64,000 nucleotides of DNA from positions 3,871,333 through 3,935,332 of the forward strand of contig NZ_LGHP01000001.1 in assembly GCF_001280845.1 (NCBI RefSeq), in the 5' to 3' direction. Under the pieces are notes generated by a model. That model was given only the letters and a program-made list of their open reading frames with translations, did no database searches and was not told the DNA's origin. Both the position numbers and the translations under genes were made by a program. Positions 1 through 10,752 of the stretch are shown here, piece by piece. Source of the stretch: Bacillus sp. FJAT-28004 (lineage in GTDB: Bacteria > Bacillota > Bacilli > Paenibacillales > Paenibacillaceae). Numbering within the stretch: the first letter of the stretch is position 1; each line of letters begins with the position of its first letter.

Positions 1-76
1 AACACGACCGTTAAGCCCTCCAGCGCCAATGGTACTTAGACCGCAGGGTCTTGGGAGAGTAGGACGTCGCCAAGCA
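1..76 (+). rRNA. rrf: 5S ribosomal RNA, 3' part
   Basis: The window opens inside a 5S rRNA. The segment matches the conserved 3' half of Bacillota 5S rRNA, with the terminal helix sequence GGGAGAGTAGGACGTCGCC near its end. The 5' part lies outside the window, so an rRNA operon ends here. A terminator follows directly. The exact 3' end is uncertain by a few bases. Confidence 0.93.
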
Positions 77-82
77 CGAGAG

Positions 83-113
83 ACCTATCGCATGTAATGC
101 GGTAGGTTTTTTT
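83..113 (+). terminator. Rho-independent terminator of the rRNA operon
   Basis: An 11-bp stem (83-93 pairing with 97-107, one G-U pair) with a 3-base loop is followed by a run of seven T. Confidence 0.9.
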
Positions 114-163
114 GTTGTTTATGCGGTATGATAAGGTCATATCAAATTTGGAGGTGCTTCGAA

Positions 164-1357
164 ATGGAAACGCGTATCGTTATTAAGCATACGGGTATGG
201 AGCAGTTTGACGAGAGTATGGCATTATCTCAATTTGCATTTCAATATGAACGGTCCGCTGCAGAGCTTGAACAAACGAGAGAGCAGTATGAGAACGAGCC
301 GGCTGTAAGGTATGGAGCGTATGTCGATAATCAACCGGCCGCCCAAGCTGCGGTGCTGAAGCTGCAAACCTATATCGGAGGCAAAGCTTTTGATATGGGA
401 GGAATTGCGGGTGTTGCGACATGGCCAGAGTTCAGGAGGCAGGGTCTAGTTGCTCAAATACTCATTCAATCGCTGATAGAGATGAAGGATATGGGCCTAA
501 CGGTTTCTTTTCTTCACCCTTTTTCATTTGGATTTTATCGTAAGTTTGGCTGGGAAACCTATACTGAACAAAAAGCCTATACGATTAAAGCGGATATGCT
601 TCCGGAGAGGAAAGCTTATGAGGGCCGGATCGAGCGTGTATCAGGTAATTACAGCATATTGAACGATGTTTACCAAGCTTACGCGTCTCAATATAATGGT
701 TCACTGGTACGGACCGAGTTATGGTGGAAGTATCGGATCAGCAAAAGAAAATCAGGGCAAATTGCACTTTATTATGATAAGGTCGGGGCAGCACAAGGTT
801 ATGTTATTTATGAAGTTAAGAACAGCCGGTTAACGGTTCATGAATTTGTTCATTTAAATGAACCAGCGAGAGCCGCCTTATGGTCATTTCTCGCACAGCA
901 TGATTCAATGATCGAAGAGCTGACAATTACAATGCCGTCTGACGATCGACTTCCTTACTTGCTGAACAACCCTAGAATTAAGCAGGAAATCATACCCTAT
1001 TTTATGGCTCGTATTGTTGATGCGGAGGCTTTTGTGGGTCAATATGATTTTAAGGCAGCGGATCATGCCGATGACATTACTATTCAGCTAATCGATGCGC
1101 AAGCTCCTTGGAATAATGGTCATTTTTTATTCCATATCGATGCGTCTGGGAGAGCATCGCTTCGTCGTAAGGACGACAGTGAAAAAATAGATAAAGCAAT
1201 TAAACTGGATATTGGTTCCTTTACGAGCGTGCTATTTGGGTATATTCAGTTAGAGCAATTAGCCGAATTAGCACGCATAGAAGGAGATATAGGATTGGTT
1301 AAACGCTTACAATCTCGAATTCCCGAACGAACTACGTATTTACCTGACTTTTTCTAA
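164..1357 (+). CDS. Eis-type GNAT N-acetyltransferase
   Basis: The product is about 397 residues, the usual length of the Eis family. An N-terminal GNAT domain has the acetyl-CoA loop region around GVATWPEFRRQGLVAQIL, followed by the aromatic-rich stretch HPFSFGFYRKFGWE typical of Eis-like enzymes. The C-terminal part resembles the SCP2-like domain of this family and the protein ends in an acidic-aromatic tail. Such enzymes acetylate amines, in some cases aminoglycosides; the substrate here is unknown. The start is ATG at 164 because GGAGGTG lies eight bases upstream; an earlier in-frame ATG at 128 lacks a ribosome site. It sits alone between the rRNA terminator and the guaB promoter. Confidence 0.85.
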   Translation: METRIVIKHTGMEQFDESMALSQFAFQYERSAAELEQTREQYENEPAVRYGAYVDNQPAAQAAVLKLQTYIGGKAFDMGGIAGVATWPEFRRQGLVAQILIQSLIEMKDMGLTVSFLHPFSFGFYRKFGWETYTEQKAYTIKADMLPERKAYEGRIERVSGNYSILNDVYQAYASQYNGSLVRTELWWKYRISKRKSGQIALYYDKVGAAQGYVIYEVKNSRLTVHEFVHLNEPARAALWSFLAQHDSMIEELTITMPSDDRLPYLLNNPRIKQEIIPYFMARIVDAEAFVGQYDFKAADHADDITIQLIDAQAPWNNGHFLFHIDASGRASLRRKDDSEKIDKAIKLDIGSFTSVLFGYIQLEQLAELARIEGDIGLVKRLQSRIPERTTYLPDFF

Positions 1358-1424
1358 AGAATTAGCATGATTTGAGACTTCCAAATCGAATAGAAATCAG
1401 GTTGAACAAAGGTATTCATCAGCC

Positions 1425-1453
1425 TTGACAGCCTATACCCCCTCTGCTAATAT
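1425..1453 (+). promoter_or_regulatory. Sigma-A promoter of guaB
   Basis: A perfect -35 TTGACA (1425-1430) is separated by 17 bases from TAATAT (1448-1453), 50 bases upstream of the guaB start. I see no purine riboswitch in the short leader. Confidence 0.85.
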
Positions 1454-1487
1454 TGCTAATAATATATGTGAGACGTACTTAATATAA

Positions 1488-2960
<1,473 letters not shown>

Positions 2961-2985
2961 GCTATATTTTTTAGATCCGATAATA

Positions 2986-3032
2986 ACAGACAAGGAAAGG
3001 CGACTGAGTCGCTCGACCTTGTCTGTTTTTTT
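2986..3032 (+). terminator. Terminator of guaB
   Basis: Ten-base arms (2986-2995 and 3017-3026) enclose a second small hairpin and are followed by seven T. Confidence 0.9.
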
Positions 3033-3138
3033 ATGAAGGATTACTCATTCTTATTAGGGCCTGAAGAGGTTTAATTGTTAGGGTTTGATATGTTACAATT
3101 AACAACGGACAAACCAAGTGGGAAAAGGGGAGACGACG

Positions 3139-4437
3139 TTGAAGGAAATGGTAAGACCGGTTCGAATAAAGTCGGTCATCGCTGCAAGTTTGGCGGTTTG
3201 GATGGTAATGCTGTCGCTTGGTTCTGCGGTAGCAATGGCGAATGGATATGAAGGAAGACCAAGCACGGAAAACTCTTTAGGTTTACAAGTTAAAGCTGCT
3301 ATTTTAATTGATGCGGATTCAGGTCAAGTTTTGTATGAAGTTAATTCAGAGGAGCCGCTCCCTGCAGCAAGTATGACTAAGCTAATGACGGAATATATCG
3401 TTCTTGAGGAAATTACGAATGAACGTCTATCCTGGGATGAGGTTATTACAACTAGTGCGGAAGCGGCCTCAACGCCAGCGGATGGATCATCTGTATTTCT
3501 AGCTCAAGGAGATCAACATACGGTTAGAGATTTATACAAAGCAATGGCAGTTGGTTCCGCAAATGATGCTACGATAGCATTAGCTTCGCAGATTGCTGGA
3601 AGTGAGCAAGGCTTTGTTAAGAAAATGAACGAGGTAGCTGGTGAACTTGGCCTTAAAACAGCTATTTTCACAAGTGCGACTGGTCTTTCGGAGACAACTG
3701 TTATTTCCGCGACAGACATGGCGAAGCTAGCACAAATTATTTTGAGCAAGCATCCTGAATTTTTGGAATACTCCAAGCTGCAAGAATATAAGTTTCGTGA
3801 ACGCGACAAGGACGCGATTGTCAACATTAACTGGATGCTAGGCACGAACGTGAATCAACAGGGTCTAAAGCATTTAGCTTATGAAGGCGTTGACGGCATG
3901 AAGACAGGCTTTATTAATGCTGCAGGTTACAACTTCACAGGTACTGTAAAAAGAGGCGAGCAACGTTTTATTAGTGTAGTTATGGATACCGCTACAAAGT
4001 CTGCTCGTTTTAATGAAACGGCTAAGATGTATAACTATGGTTTTAGCACTTTTGAGAAAAAGACGGTGCTTGCGCCAAAATCTGTGGTAGAAACAGTGAA
4101 ATCGGTCAAGATTAAAAAGGGTAAAAAGAAAACTTTGCCGATTGTAACAGAAAAAGATATAACGTTCATGGTTAAGAAGGGCGTTGAGCCTAAGATCGAG
4201 GTTGTAGCAAGTGATGTGAAGACAGAAGCTGAGCTAGTAGCTCCGATTCCTGTAGGTACCGTTGTAGGTACGGTTACGTACAAGTATACAGATGCGGAAA
4301 CGAAGCAAGAGTTGAAAAAAACGGTTAACCTGATTACGACTGAGGAAGGTACGAAAGCAGGCTGGTTCCGCTTGATGTTCCGTGGAATTGGTGACTTTTT
4401 CTCAGGTTTGTTTAATGGAATCGTCAATTTGTTCTAA
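3139..4437 (+). CDS. dacA: D-alanyl-D-alanine carboxypeptidase (PBP5/DacA type)
   Basis: The enzyme removes the terminal D-Ala from peptidoglycan pentapeptides outside the membrane. An N-terminal signal peptide ends near AVAMANG. The serine-peptidase motifs are in order: SxxK in AASMTKLM, SxN in VGSANDAT, and KTG in DGMKTGFINAAG. A C-terminal beta domain follows, and the protein ends in an amphipathic helix (MFRGIGDFFSGLFNGIVNLF) that anchors this family to the membrane. I favour TTG at 3139 because AAAGGGGAG lies just upstream; an in-frame GTG at 3118 would overlap that ribosome site. It follows guaB as in B. subtilis but is separated by a terminator. Confidence 0.95.
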   Translation: MKEMVRPVRIKSVIAASLAVWMVMLSLGSAVAMANGYEGRPSTENSLGLQVKAAILIDADSGQVLYEVNSEEPLPAASMTKLMTEYIVLEEITNERLSWDEVITTSAEAASTPADGSSVFLAQGDQHTVRDLYKAMAVGSANDATIALASQIAGSEQGFVKKMNEVAGELGLKTAIFTSATGLSETTVISATDMAKLAQIILSKHPEFLEYSKLQEYKFRERDKDAIVNINWMLGTNVNQQGLKHLAYEGVDGMKTGFINAAGYNFTGTVKRGEQRFISVVMDTATKSARFNETAKMYNYGFSTFEKKTVLAPKSVVETVKSVKIKKGKKKTLPIVTEKDITFMVKKGVEPKIEVVASDVKTEAELVAPIPVGTVVGTVTYKYTDAETKQELKKTVNLITTEEGTKAGWFRLMFRGIGDFFSGLFNGIVNLF

Positions 4438-4474
4438 TCCGAGTAGAAAACAGGGGAATGAAGTAAATCTAGGC

Positions 4475-4503
4475 TTGTCGATTATTCTTGCTTCCTGTAA
4501 AAT
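4475..4503 (+). promoter_or_regulatory. Probable promoter of pdxST-serS
   Basis: TTGTCG (4475-4480), a 17-base spacer and TAAAAT (4498-4503) precede the pdxS ribosome site by about 50 bases. Confidence 0.55.
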
Positions 4504-4564
4504 CAATGGTTAGAACAACTGCGGTAATATACAAATCAATGGATGAAAATAGGAGGATTTTAGC

Positions 4565-5446
4565 ATGGAAACAGGTACATCGCGCGTAAAACGCGGCATG
4601 GCAGAAATGCAAAAAGGCGGCGTCATTATGGACGTTATGAGCGCCGAGCAAGCAAAAGTAGCAGAAGCAGCAGGGGCAACAGCAGTAATGGCGCTCGAGC
4701 GCGTCCCTTCCGAAATTCGTGCAGCAGGCGGAGTAGCTCGTATGGCTGATCCGACAATTGTAGAAGAAGTAATGAAAGTCGTTTCTATTCCAGTTATGGC
4801 AAAGGCTCGTATCGGGCATTATGTAGAAGCTAAAGTGCTCGAATCAATGGGCGTTGACTATATCGATGAGAGTGAAGTGCTTACGCCAGCAGATGAAGTG
4901 TTCCACATCAGCAAACATGAGTTTACTATTCCATTCGTATGCGGTGCGAAAGATCTTGGAGAAGCTTTACGCCGTATTCAAGAAGGAGCAGCAATGCTTC
5001 GTACGAAGGGTGAGCCAGGAACAGGCAATATCGTAGAGGCTGTTCGTCACCTTCGCTTGATCAATGGTCAAATTCGTAAAATTCAAGGCTTGTCGAAGGA
5101 CGAGCTTTATCATGAAGCTAAGCTTCTTGGTGTAGCTTATGACTTGCTTCTTAACGTACATGAGACTGGTAAGCTTCCAGTGGTTAACTTCGCAGCAGGC
5201 GGAGTAGCTACACCATCCGATGCAGCTTTGATGATGCATCTTGGAGCAGACGGCGTATTCGTTGGTTCCGGTATTTTCACATCGGAAAACCCAGAGAAAT
5301 TCGCTCGTGCAATCGTTGAAGCAACGACTCATTATCAAGATTACAAACTAATTGCTGAAGTATCAAAAAACTTGGGAGCTCCTATGAAGGGGATCGAAAT
5401 TTCCAAGCTTAACTCTTCAGAGCGTATGCAAGACCGCGGTATCTAA
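4565..5446 (+). CDS. pdxS: Pyridoxal 5'-phosphate synthase, PdxS subunit
   Basis: PdxS condenses ribose 5-phosphate, glyceraldehyde 3-phosphate and ammonia into PLP. The 293-residue sequence is very typical: [16 protein letters not shown] at the N-terminus, [20 protein letters not shown], the lysine in [12 protein letters not shown], the [14 protein letters not shown] region, and the C-terminal phosphate-binding [18 protein letters not shown] precedes the ATG. It pairs with pdxT immediately downstream, whose glutaminase supplies the ammonia. A GC-rich inverted repeat (GCCGGC arms, about 5464-5493) lies between the two genes without a T-run and may act in mRNA processing. Confidence 0.97.
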   Translation: METGTSRVKRGMAEMQKGGVIMDVMSAEQAKVAEAAGATAVMALERVPSEIRAAGGVARMADPTIVEEVMKVVSIPVMAKARIGHYVEAKVLESMGVDYIDESEVLTPADEVFHISKHEFTIPFVCGAKDLGEALRRIQEGAAMLRTKGEPGTGNIVEAVRHLRLINGQIRKIQGLSKDELYHEAKLLGVAYDLLLNVHETGKLPVVNFAAGGVATPSDAALMMHLGADGVFVGSGIFTSENPEKFARAIVEATTHYQDYKLIAEVSKNLGAPMKGIEISKLNSSERMQDRGI

Positions 5447-5523
5447 TAGTTGTAATTTGCAGGTGCCGGCTTAGCGCGTATAGTGCTGCCGGCTCTTGCC
5501 CGTAAAGGAAGGCGAGTAGAGCG

Positions 5524-6108
5524 ATGAAGATAGGCGTACTAGCGCTTCAGGGCGCTGTGGCAGAGCATATACGAAGCTTAGAAGCGGCGGGCGCAGAGGC
5601 GGTCGCCGTTAAGCGGGTTGAGCAGCTAGAAGAGCTGCAAGGGCTTGTAATACCAGGCGGCGAGAGCACGACGATCGGCAAGCTGATGCGGAAATACGGC
5701 TTTATGGAAGCTGTTGCGGATTTTTCTGCACAAGGCAAGCCATTGTTCGGCACTTGCGCGGGTCTTATCGTTTTGGCCGATGAAATAGAAGGCCAAGAAG
5801 ATGCGCATTTGCGGCTTATGGATATGACAGTTGCAAGAAATGCATTCGGCCGTCAACAGGAAAGCTTTGAGACAGATTTGGATGTCAAAGGTATCGATGA
5901 ACCGGTTCGTGCTGTATTTATCCGAGCACCTTTGATCAAAAAAGTCGGAGCGAGCGTAGACGTGTTGTCTACATACCGAGATGAGATCGTAACGGCAAGA
6001 CAAGGTCATCTTCTTGCTGTATCGTATCATCCGGAGCTTACGGACGATTATAGGCTGCATGCTTACTTCGTTGATATGGTGAAGGAAGCAGCTGCAAGCA
6101 AGGAATAG
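5524..6108 (+). CDS. pdxT: Pyridoxal 5'-phosphate synthase, glutaminase subunit PdxT
   Basis: This 194-residue class I glutamine amidotransferase feeds ammonia to PdxS. The oxyanion segment VIPGGESTT, the nucleophile Cys78 in FGTCAGL, and the His/Glu dyad in SYHPELTDD are all visible. The start has AAAGGAAGG at a slightly long spacing. Gene order pdxS-pdxT is the standard Bacillota arrangement, and serS follows 48 bases later, probably in the same transcript. Confidence 0.96.
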   Translation: MKIGVLALQGAVAEHIRSLEAAGAEAVAVKRVEQLEELQGLVIPGGESTTIGKLMRKYGFMEAVADFSAQGKPLFGTCAGLIVLADEIEGQEDAHLRLMDMTVARNAFGRQQESFETDLDVKGIDEPVRAVFIRAPLIKKVGASVDVLSTYRDEIVTARQGHLLAVSYHPELTDDYRLHAYFVDMVKEAAASKE

Positions 6109-7443
<1,335 letters not shown>

Positions 7444-7454
7444 ATTTTTTTTTG

Positions 7455-7497
7455 CCACATGGTCAAAATATAGTTGCTTTTTTATTTTGACCTGTGG
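7455..7497 (+). repeat. Near-perfect inverted repeat between serS and tRNA-Ser
   Basis: Arms 7455-7470 and 7483-7497 are complementary over 15 positions with one bulged base (CCACA(T)GGTCAAAATA against TATTTTGACCTGTGG). No T-run follows on the plus strand, so it is not a textbook terminator. It overlaps the presumed tRNA promoter. Confidence 0.7.
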
Positions 7498-7503
7498 TAT
7501 TAT
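7474..7503 (+). promoter_or_regulatory. Possible promoter of tRNA-Ser
   Basis: TTGCTT (7474-7479) and TATTAT (7498-7503) are 18 bases apart, 24 bases upstream of the tRNA. It lies within the inverted repeat at 7455-7497. Confidence 0.4.
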
Positions 7504-7526
7504 ATTTCTTGTGACAATTGAACGAT

Positions 7527-7615
7527 GGAGAGATACCGAAGCGGTCATAACGGGGCAGTCTTGAAAACTGTTAGGGCGCAAGCCCACGTGGGTTCGAGTC
7601 CCACTCTCTCCTCCA
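7527..7615 (+). tRNA. tRNA-Ser (anticodon TGA)
   Basis: A full class II tRNA: the acceptor stem GGAGAGA pairs with TCTCTCC, the anticodon stem-loop has CTTGAAA (anticodon TGA), a long variable arm (about GGGCGCAAGCCC) is typical of tRNA-Ser, the T-arm is GTGGGTTCGAGTCCCAC, and CCA is encoded. The discriminator base reads as T, where many bacterial tRNA-Ser have G. Confidence 0.95.
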
Positions 7616-7638
7616 TATTTTTTCAAAATGTACATAAC

Positions 7639-7671
7639 AAGCCCAGACGCTAAGCGTTTGGGCTTTTTTTT
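7639..7671 (+). terminator. Terminator of tRNA-Ser
   Basis: A 12-bp stem with arms 7639-7650 and 7654-7665 and loop TAA is followed by a run of T. Confidence 0.88.
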
Positions 7672-7739
7672 CATTCGATCTCCTCGTATAAAATAATGCT
7701 GCTTTTCGCATGTTATACGATGTGGAGGTGCTTCATTTA

Positions 7740-8087
7740 ATGGGTAAATCAGATGAGCTGCAAATGAATCAAGAGAACTTGGCAGATGCTTGGCGTCAAA
7801 CCTTACCAGAGACGCTAAAAGCAGCTGACCGCAGCAAAGTGCTGCCTGACGAGTCAGATGCCAAAGCGCTGCGCGTAACAATCGATACAGCTGGTCATCA
7901 AATGTATTCGTTTGATTTTAAAGTTACTTATGTAGACAGCCGGGAAGTAAAGGTTGAGCTTATTGACGTGGAGAAGGACAAGATTTCCGTTGATGAGCGT
8001 GGAGAAGTCATTCAAGAGCTGATACAGGATTACACTAGACATTTGCATGAATGTGCACAAGCGCTGCAACGCTTGACGCATGTTTAG
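7740..8087 (+). CDS. Conserved small soluble protein, unknown function
   Basis: I do not recognise this 115-residue protein. It is acidic, has no signal peptide or membrane segment, and looks like a compact alpha/beta domain (RVTIDTAGHQMYSFDFKVTYVDSREVKVELIDVE). The ATG at 7740 has GGAGGTG nine bases upstream; an earlier in-frame ATG at 7710 lacks one. The reading frame ends 15 bases before the next small gene, with which it is probably cotranscribed. Confidence 0.8.
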   Translation: MGKSDELQMNQENLADAWRQTLPETLKAADRSKVLPDESDAKALRVTIDTAGHQMYSFDFKVTYVDSREVKVELIDVEKDKISVDERGEVIQELIQDYTRHLHECAQALQRLTHV

Positions 8088-8102
8088 AGGAGAGAACTGC
8101 TT

Positions 8103-8279
8103 ATGACGAAGGTACAAGGAACGGCTGATAAAAATTTATCGAATGTGGTAGATGCTTTAGAGGTTGAGGTTGTCAATAGTCATCAGGCTCAGCAGTTGCA
8201 GCAGGATAAAAACGATAGACGTAATCAGGATGCCATGAACCATGATCATCCAACAGATTTAGAGCATCAAAAAAATTAA
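8103..8279 (+). CDS. 58-residue small hydrophilic protein, unknown
   Basis: This short frame begins at ATG 8103 with GAGGAGAG about nine bases upstream and ends at TAA 8277-8279. The product (MTKVQGTADKNLSNVVDALE at its start) is rich in Gln, Asn, Asp and His and has no membrane segment. Its position between a conserved small gene and sspP, and its composition, suggest a small spore or forespore protein, but that is inference. I know of no family it fits. Confidence 0.6.
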   Translation: MTKVQGTADKNLSNVVDALEVEVVNSHQAQQLQQDKNDRRNQDAMNHDHPTDLEHQKN

Positions 8280-8322
8280 TGCTTTATTAGAAATAAATGA
8301 AATTTATATAGGAGGAATCCGA

Positions 8323-8472
8323 ATGTCGAAGCCAGACAGCTTTCCGGTACCAGATAGTAATCCGCAAAATAACCGGAAGCGCAACGATGGAGGCGGGCAG
8401 CAGGAGCCGCTTTCCGGTTCTAAGAAAACAAAACAGAGTAATCATGTGTCTCATAATAACCCACAAGGATAA
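8323..8472 (+). CDS. sspP: Small acid-soluble spore protein P
   Basis: A 49-residue frame with a perfect AGGAGG upstream of ATG 8323. The core QEPLSGSKKTKQSNH closely matches the conserved PEPLSGSKKVKNRNH block of Bacillus SspP as I remember it, a minor spore-core protein made under sigma-G. N- and C-terminal parts are low complexity, rich in Asn, Pro and His. A strong terminator follows. It is the clearest spore structural gene in the window. Confidence 0.8.
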   Translation: MSKPDSFPVPDSNPQNNRKRNDGGGQQEPLSGSKKTKQSNHVSHNNPQG

Positions 8473-8504
8473 ATCAAATGACCTACAAATAGGTAGATCA
8501 AACG

Positions 8505-8536
8505 TCCCGTTTCAGCATGCTGAAACGGGATTTTTT
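8505..8536 (+). terminator. Terminator after sspP
   Basis: An 11-bp perfect stem (8505-8515 with 8520-8530, loop CATG) is followed by six T. Confidence 0.92.
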
Positions 8537-8611
8537 GGATATAACTTCTAAAAGGTGTTTTTTTAGTATAGAATGGAGGTGCTTATAAAAAGATAGGGAG
8601 GAACATACTAC

Positions 8612-9670
8612 ATGAAGAATGTTCAAAAAATAGCGGTTCTTTTGTTATCCGTTATTTTGGTTGTCATTGCAGGTTGCAGCTCGGCTAAACCACCGAAGGA
8701 AGCTCTGCAAGCGGCGATGACGAAAATTACAAAGGCGGACTCATATGCAGTAAAAATGTCATTTGGCTTGGATGAATTGGAAGTTCCACAGCCGGCAACT
8801 TTGGAAGGTAATGCAGCTGCTACAGCAGCGATCGTAGGGATGATTAAGGATGCAACGATTACAGTCGACGCTGTATACAAGAAAAATCCTATGCGTACGG
8901 ATATGAATATGCAAATCGTTGTGCCAGGCGACATGGAAATGAAGCTAACGGTACCGATGATTATGACTGAGGAAACGCTGTATGTGAAAATACCGCAAAT
9001 TCCAATGCTGCCATTGCCGGAGACGATTACAGATAAGTTTATTAAAATTGATCTAAAGGAGCTTGCCGAGAAAGAAGGTACGGCTAAGCTGGATCTTGCT
9101 GCTCAGCAGAAGTTAGGCAAGGAACTTGGAGAAGTAGTGCTTAAGCATTTTGATGAGAAGACATACTTTAGCCAACCTAAAGCTGACGAGGCTGGCTTGC
9201 CAGCTGGTTTGAAGGCAGATCAAATCATTGCTTTTGAAATTAACGAGAGCAACTATCCAAAAACAGTAGAAACCATCGTTAATCAAGTGTTGCCTGAGGT
9301 ACTGAATGTGCTGCTTGCAAATGAAGCATCGCTGAAGTCTCTTCAGCTTGAGAAGGCTGATATCGAGAAGCTGAAGACTGATCTTGAGACGAACAAAGCA
9401 GAGCTTCTAGACACGTTGAAAAACGATGTTAAAGTAAATTCGTTGAAGGCTACAGGTGCTATCTCGGACGGATATCTTTCTTACCAAGCAGGCAAGGTGA
9501 GTATTGAGGCTTCCGACAAAGAGAGCGGCCAGAAGATGAAGCTTGGCCTTCATTATGATGTAACTTATTCCGAGATTAATAAAGATGCAAAGTTCGAAGG
9601 TGAAATACCGACTGATGCGATTACACTGGATGAACTGACACAGATGTTCCAGCTGCCAGTTGGGCTGTAA
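8612..9670 (+). CDS. Secreted lipoprotein, LolA/LppX-like fold (DUF6612-like)
   Basis: The 352-residue product starts with a lipoprotein signal peptide; the lipobox VIAGC places the lipidated cysteine at residue 22. The mature protein alternates amphipathic strands and ends with a repeated LELEKADIEKLKTDLETNKA-like helical segment near residues 245-275. Length and pattern fit the Paenibacillus and Bacillus lipoproteins grouped as DUF6612, thought to have a LolA/LppX-type lipid-binding barrel. The role is unknown. GGGAGG precedes the ATG. It is a single gene between two terminators. Confidence 0.75.
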   Translation: MKNVQKIAVLLLSVILVVIAGCSSAKPPKEALQAAMTKITKADSYAVKMSFGLDELEVPQPATLEGNAAATAAIVGMIKDATITVDAVYKKNPMRTDMNMQIVVPGDMEMKLTVPMIMTEETLYVKIPQIPMLPLPETITDKFIKIDLKELAEKEGTAKLDLAAQQKLGKELGEVVLKHFDEKTYFSQPKADEAGLPAGLKADQIIAFEINESNYPKTVETIVNQVLPEVLNVLLANEASLKSLQLEKADIEKLKTDLETNKAELLDTLKNDVKVNSLKATGAISDGYLSYQAGKVSIEASDKESGQKMKLGLHYDVTYSEINKDAKFEGEIPTDAITLDELTQMFQLPVGL

Positions 9671-9683
9671 TAGACCTTAAGCC

Positions 9684-9716
9684 AAAGCAGCTCCTGACAT
9701 TCAGGAGCTGCTTTTT
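9684..9716 (+). terminator. Terminator of the lipoprotein gene
   Basis: A 14-bp perfect stem (9684-9697 with 9701-9714) runs into five T. Confidence 0.92.
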
Positions 9717-9803
9717 CTTAGGGAGATGGGCGTACTGACTTAGGCTGATGATCAATTGGACCGCTTGCAGGTGACGAGGAATAAATATAGCTCATTGCTA
9801 CTC

Positions 9804-9852
9804 AAAACAGAAAGACGCCGGAACGTGTAGAGTTCCGGCGTCTTTCTGTTTT
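9804..9852 (-). terminator. Terminator of the DUF4870 gene, probably bidirectional
   Basis: Two 21-base perfectly complementary arms (9804-9824 and 9832-9852) enclose a 7-base loop, with A and T tracts at the ends of the stem. The last codon of the minus-strand gene overlaps one arm. Confidence 0.88.
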
Positions 9853-10207
9853 ATTTGATGAAACGAATAGTTAATGGGTAGCGATAACCATTGCCTTCAG
9901 AAGCGCGAATGGATCCGATGATGGTAAATGCAATCCAGAAAATAAATAAAAGTGGTGTAGTAATAAAGCCGATGAGTACAAACATGAGCAAACCAGAAAT
10001 GATGGAGTAAATCATATTGCTAATCTGAAAATTAAGTGACTCTTTGCCATGCATATCTACGTAGCTGGATTGATCTTTCTTCAGAAGCCAAATGATGAGC
10101 GGGCCAAGAATATTGCCGAGTGGAATGATTACACCGCTAAAAGCAAGTAAGTGGCAAAGCATTCCGTACGTTTTTTCTTCCTTATGCAGTCCGAATGACT
10201 GATTCAT
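9851..10207 (-). CDS. DUF4870-family small membrane protein
   Basis: The product is 118 residues with three or four hydrophobic segments. The N-terminal EEKTYGMLCHLLAFSG, the central LGPLIIWLLKKDQSSYVDMHGKE and the polar C-terminus fit DUF4870, a family of small tetraspan membrane proteins of unknown function. GGGAGG lies just before the ATG. It stands alone and is divergent from the padR-like gene. Confidence 0.78.
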   Translation of the reverse strand: MNQSFGLHKEEKTYGMLCHLLAFSGVIIPLGNILGPLIIWLLKKDQSSYVDMHGKESLNFQISNMIYSIISGLLMFVLIGFITTPLLFIFWIAFTIIGSIRASEGNGYRYPLTIRFIK

Positions 10208-10338
10208 TGTGTGTTGCCTCCCTTAAATTGAGAACAGCCGATTAAAGTGTCTTATGTACTTATACGTTAGCCGAACGATAAGATATGCATAAATATATCA
10301 TCGAATAGCTATGATTGGAATCCATTCCCAAAATGATG

Positions 10339-10367
10339 TTGTAATCTGCGGTGGACGATTATATACT
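10339..10367 (+). promoter_or_regulatory. Promoter of the padR-SEDS operon
   Basis: TTGTAA (10339-10344), a 17-base spacer and TATACT (10362-10367) lie about 50 bases upstream of the padR-like start. Confidence 0.6.
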
Positions 10368-10378
10368 TATACATAGAT

Positions 10379-10407
10379 ATTCGATGCATAGAAATACGAT
10401 ACATAAA
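10379..10407 (+). repeat. Tandem 14-base direct repeat, possible PadR operator
   Basis: Two copies of AT(T/A)CGAT(G/A)CATA(G/A)A begin at 10379 and 10394, 15 bases apart, between the -10 box and the padR-like ribosome site. Location suggests autoregulation, which is inference. Confidence 0.45.
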
Positions 10408-10419
10408 TCGGAGGACGTT

Positions 10420-10752
10420 ATGAAAATTAATAAGGAGCTTATGAAAGGCAGCACCGTTATTCTTATTTTGACACTGCTTGATCGTAAGGAAATGTATGGT
10501 TATGAAATGACCAAAGAAATTGAAAAAAGTTCGAGCGGTGTTTTTACTTTTAAAGAAGGAACCCTTTATCCGATCTTACATACGCTTGAGGTGGAGCAGC
10601 TGGTTGAGTCGTACTGGAATGAGGAAGGCAGCCGCAAACGGAAATACTATCGCATTACTGCGCGCGGAAGAGGGCAGCTAGAGGAGAAGAAACAGGAGTG
10701 GGTGCTGTTTCGGACGACGGTAGACCGCGTAATAGGGGAGGGCCATGCATGA
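10420..10752 (+). CDS. PadR-family transcriptional regulator
   Basis: A 110-residue winged-helix protein. The N-terminus ELMKGSTVILILTLLDRKEMYGYEM and the recognition segment FKEGTLYPILHTLE followed by the wing (SRKRKYYRITARGRGQLEE) are typical of short PadR proteins. These generally repress adjacent genes and often respond to envelope stress or small ligands. The start is ATG 10420 with GGAGG upstream; upstream in-frame codons lie in the promoter. Its TGA overlaps the next ATG (ATGA), a sign of translational coupling with the SEDS-type gene. Confidence 0.9.
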   Translation: MKINKELMKGSTVILILTLLDRKEMYGYEMTKEIEKSSSGVFTFKEGTLYPILHTLEVEQLVESYWNEEGSRKRKYYRITARGRGQLEEKKQEWVLFRTTVDRVIGEGHA

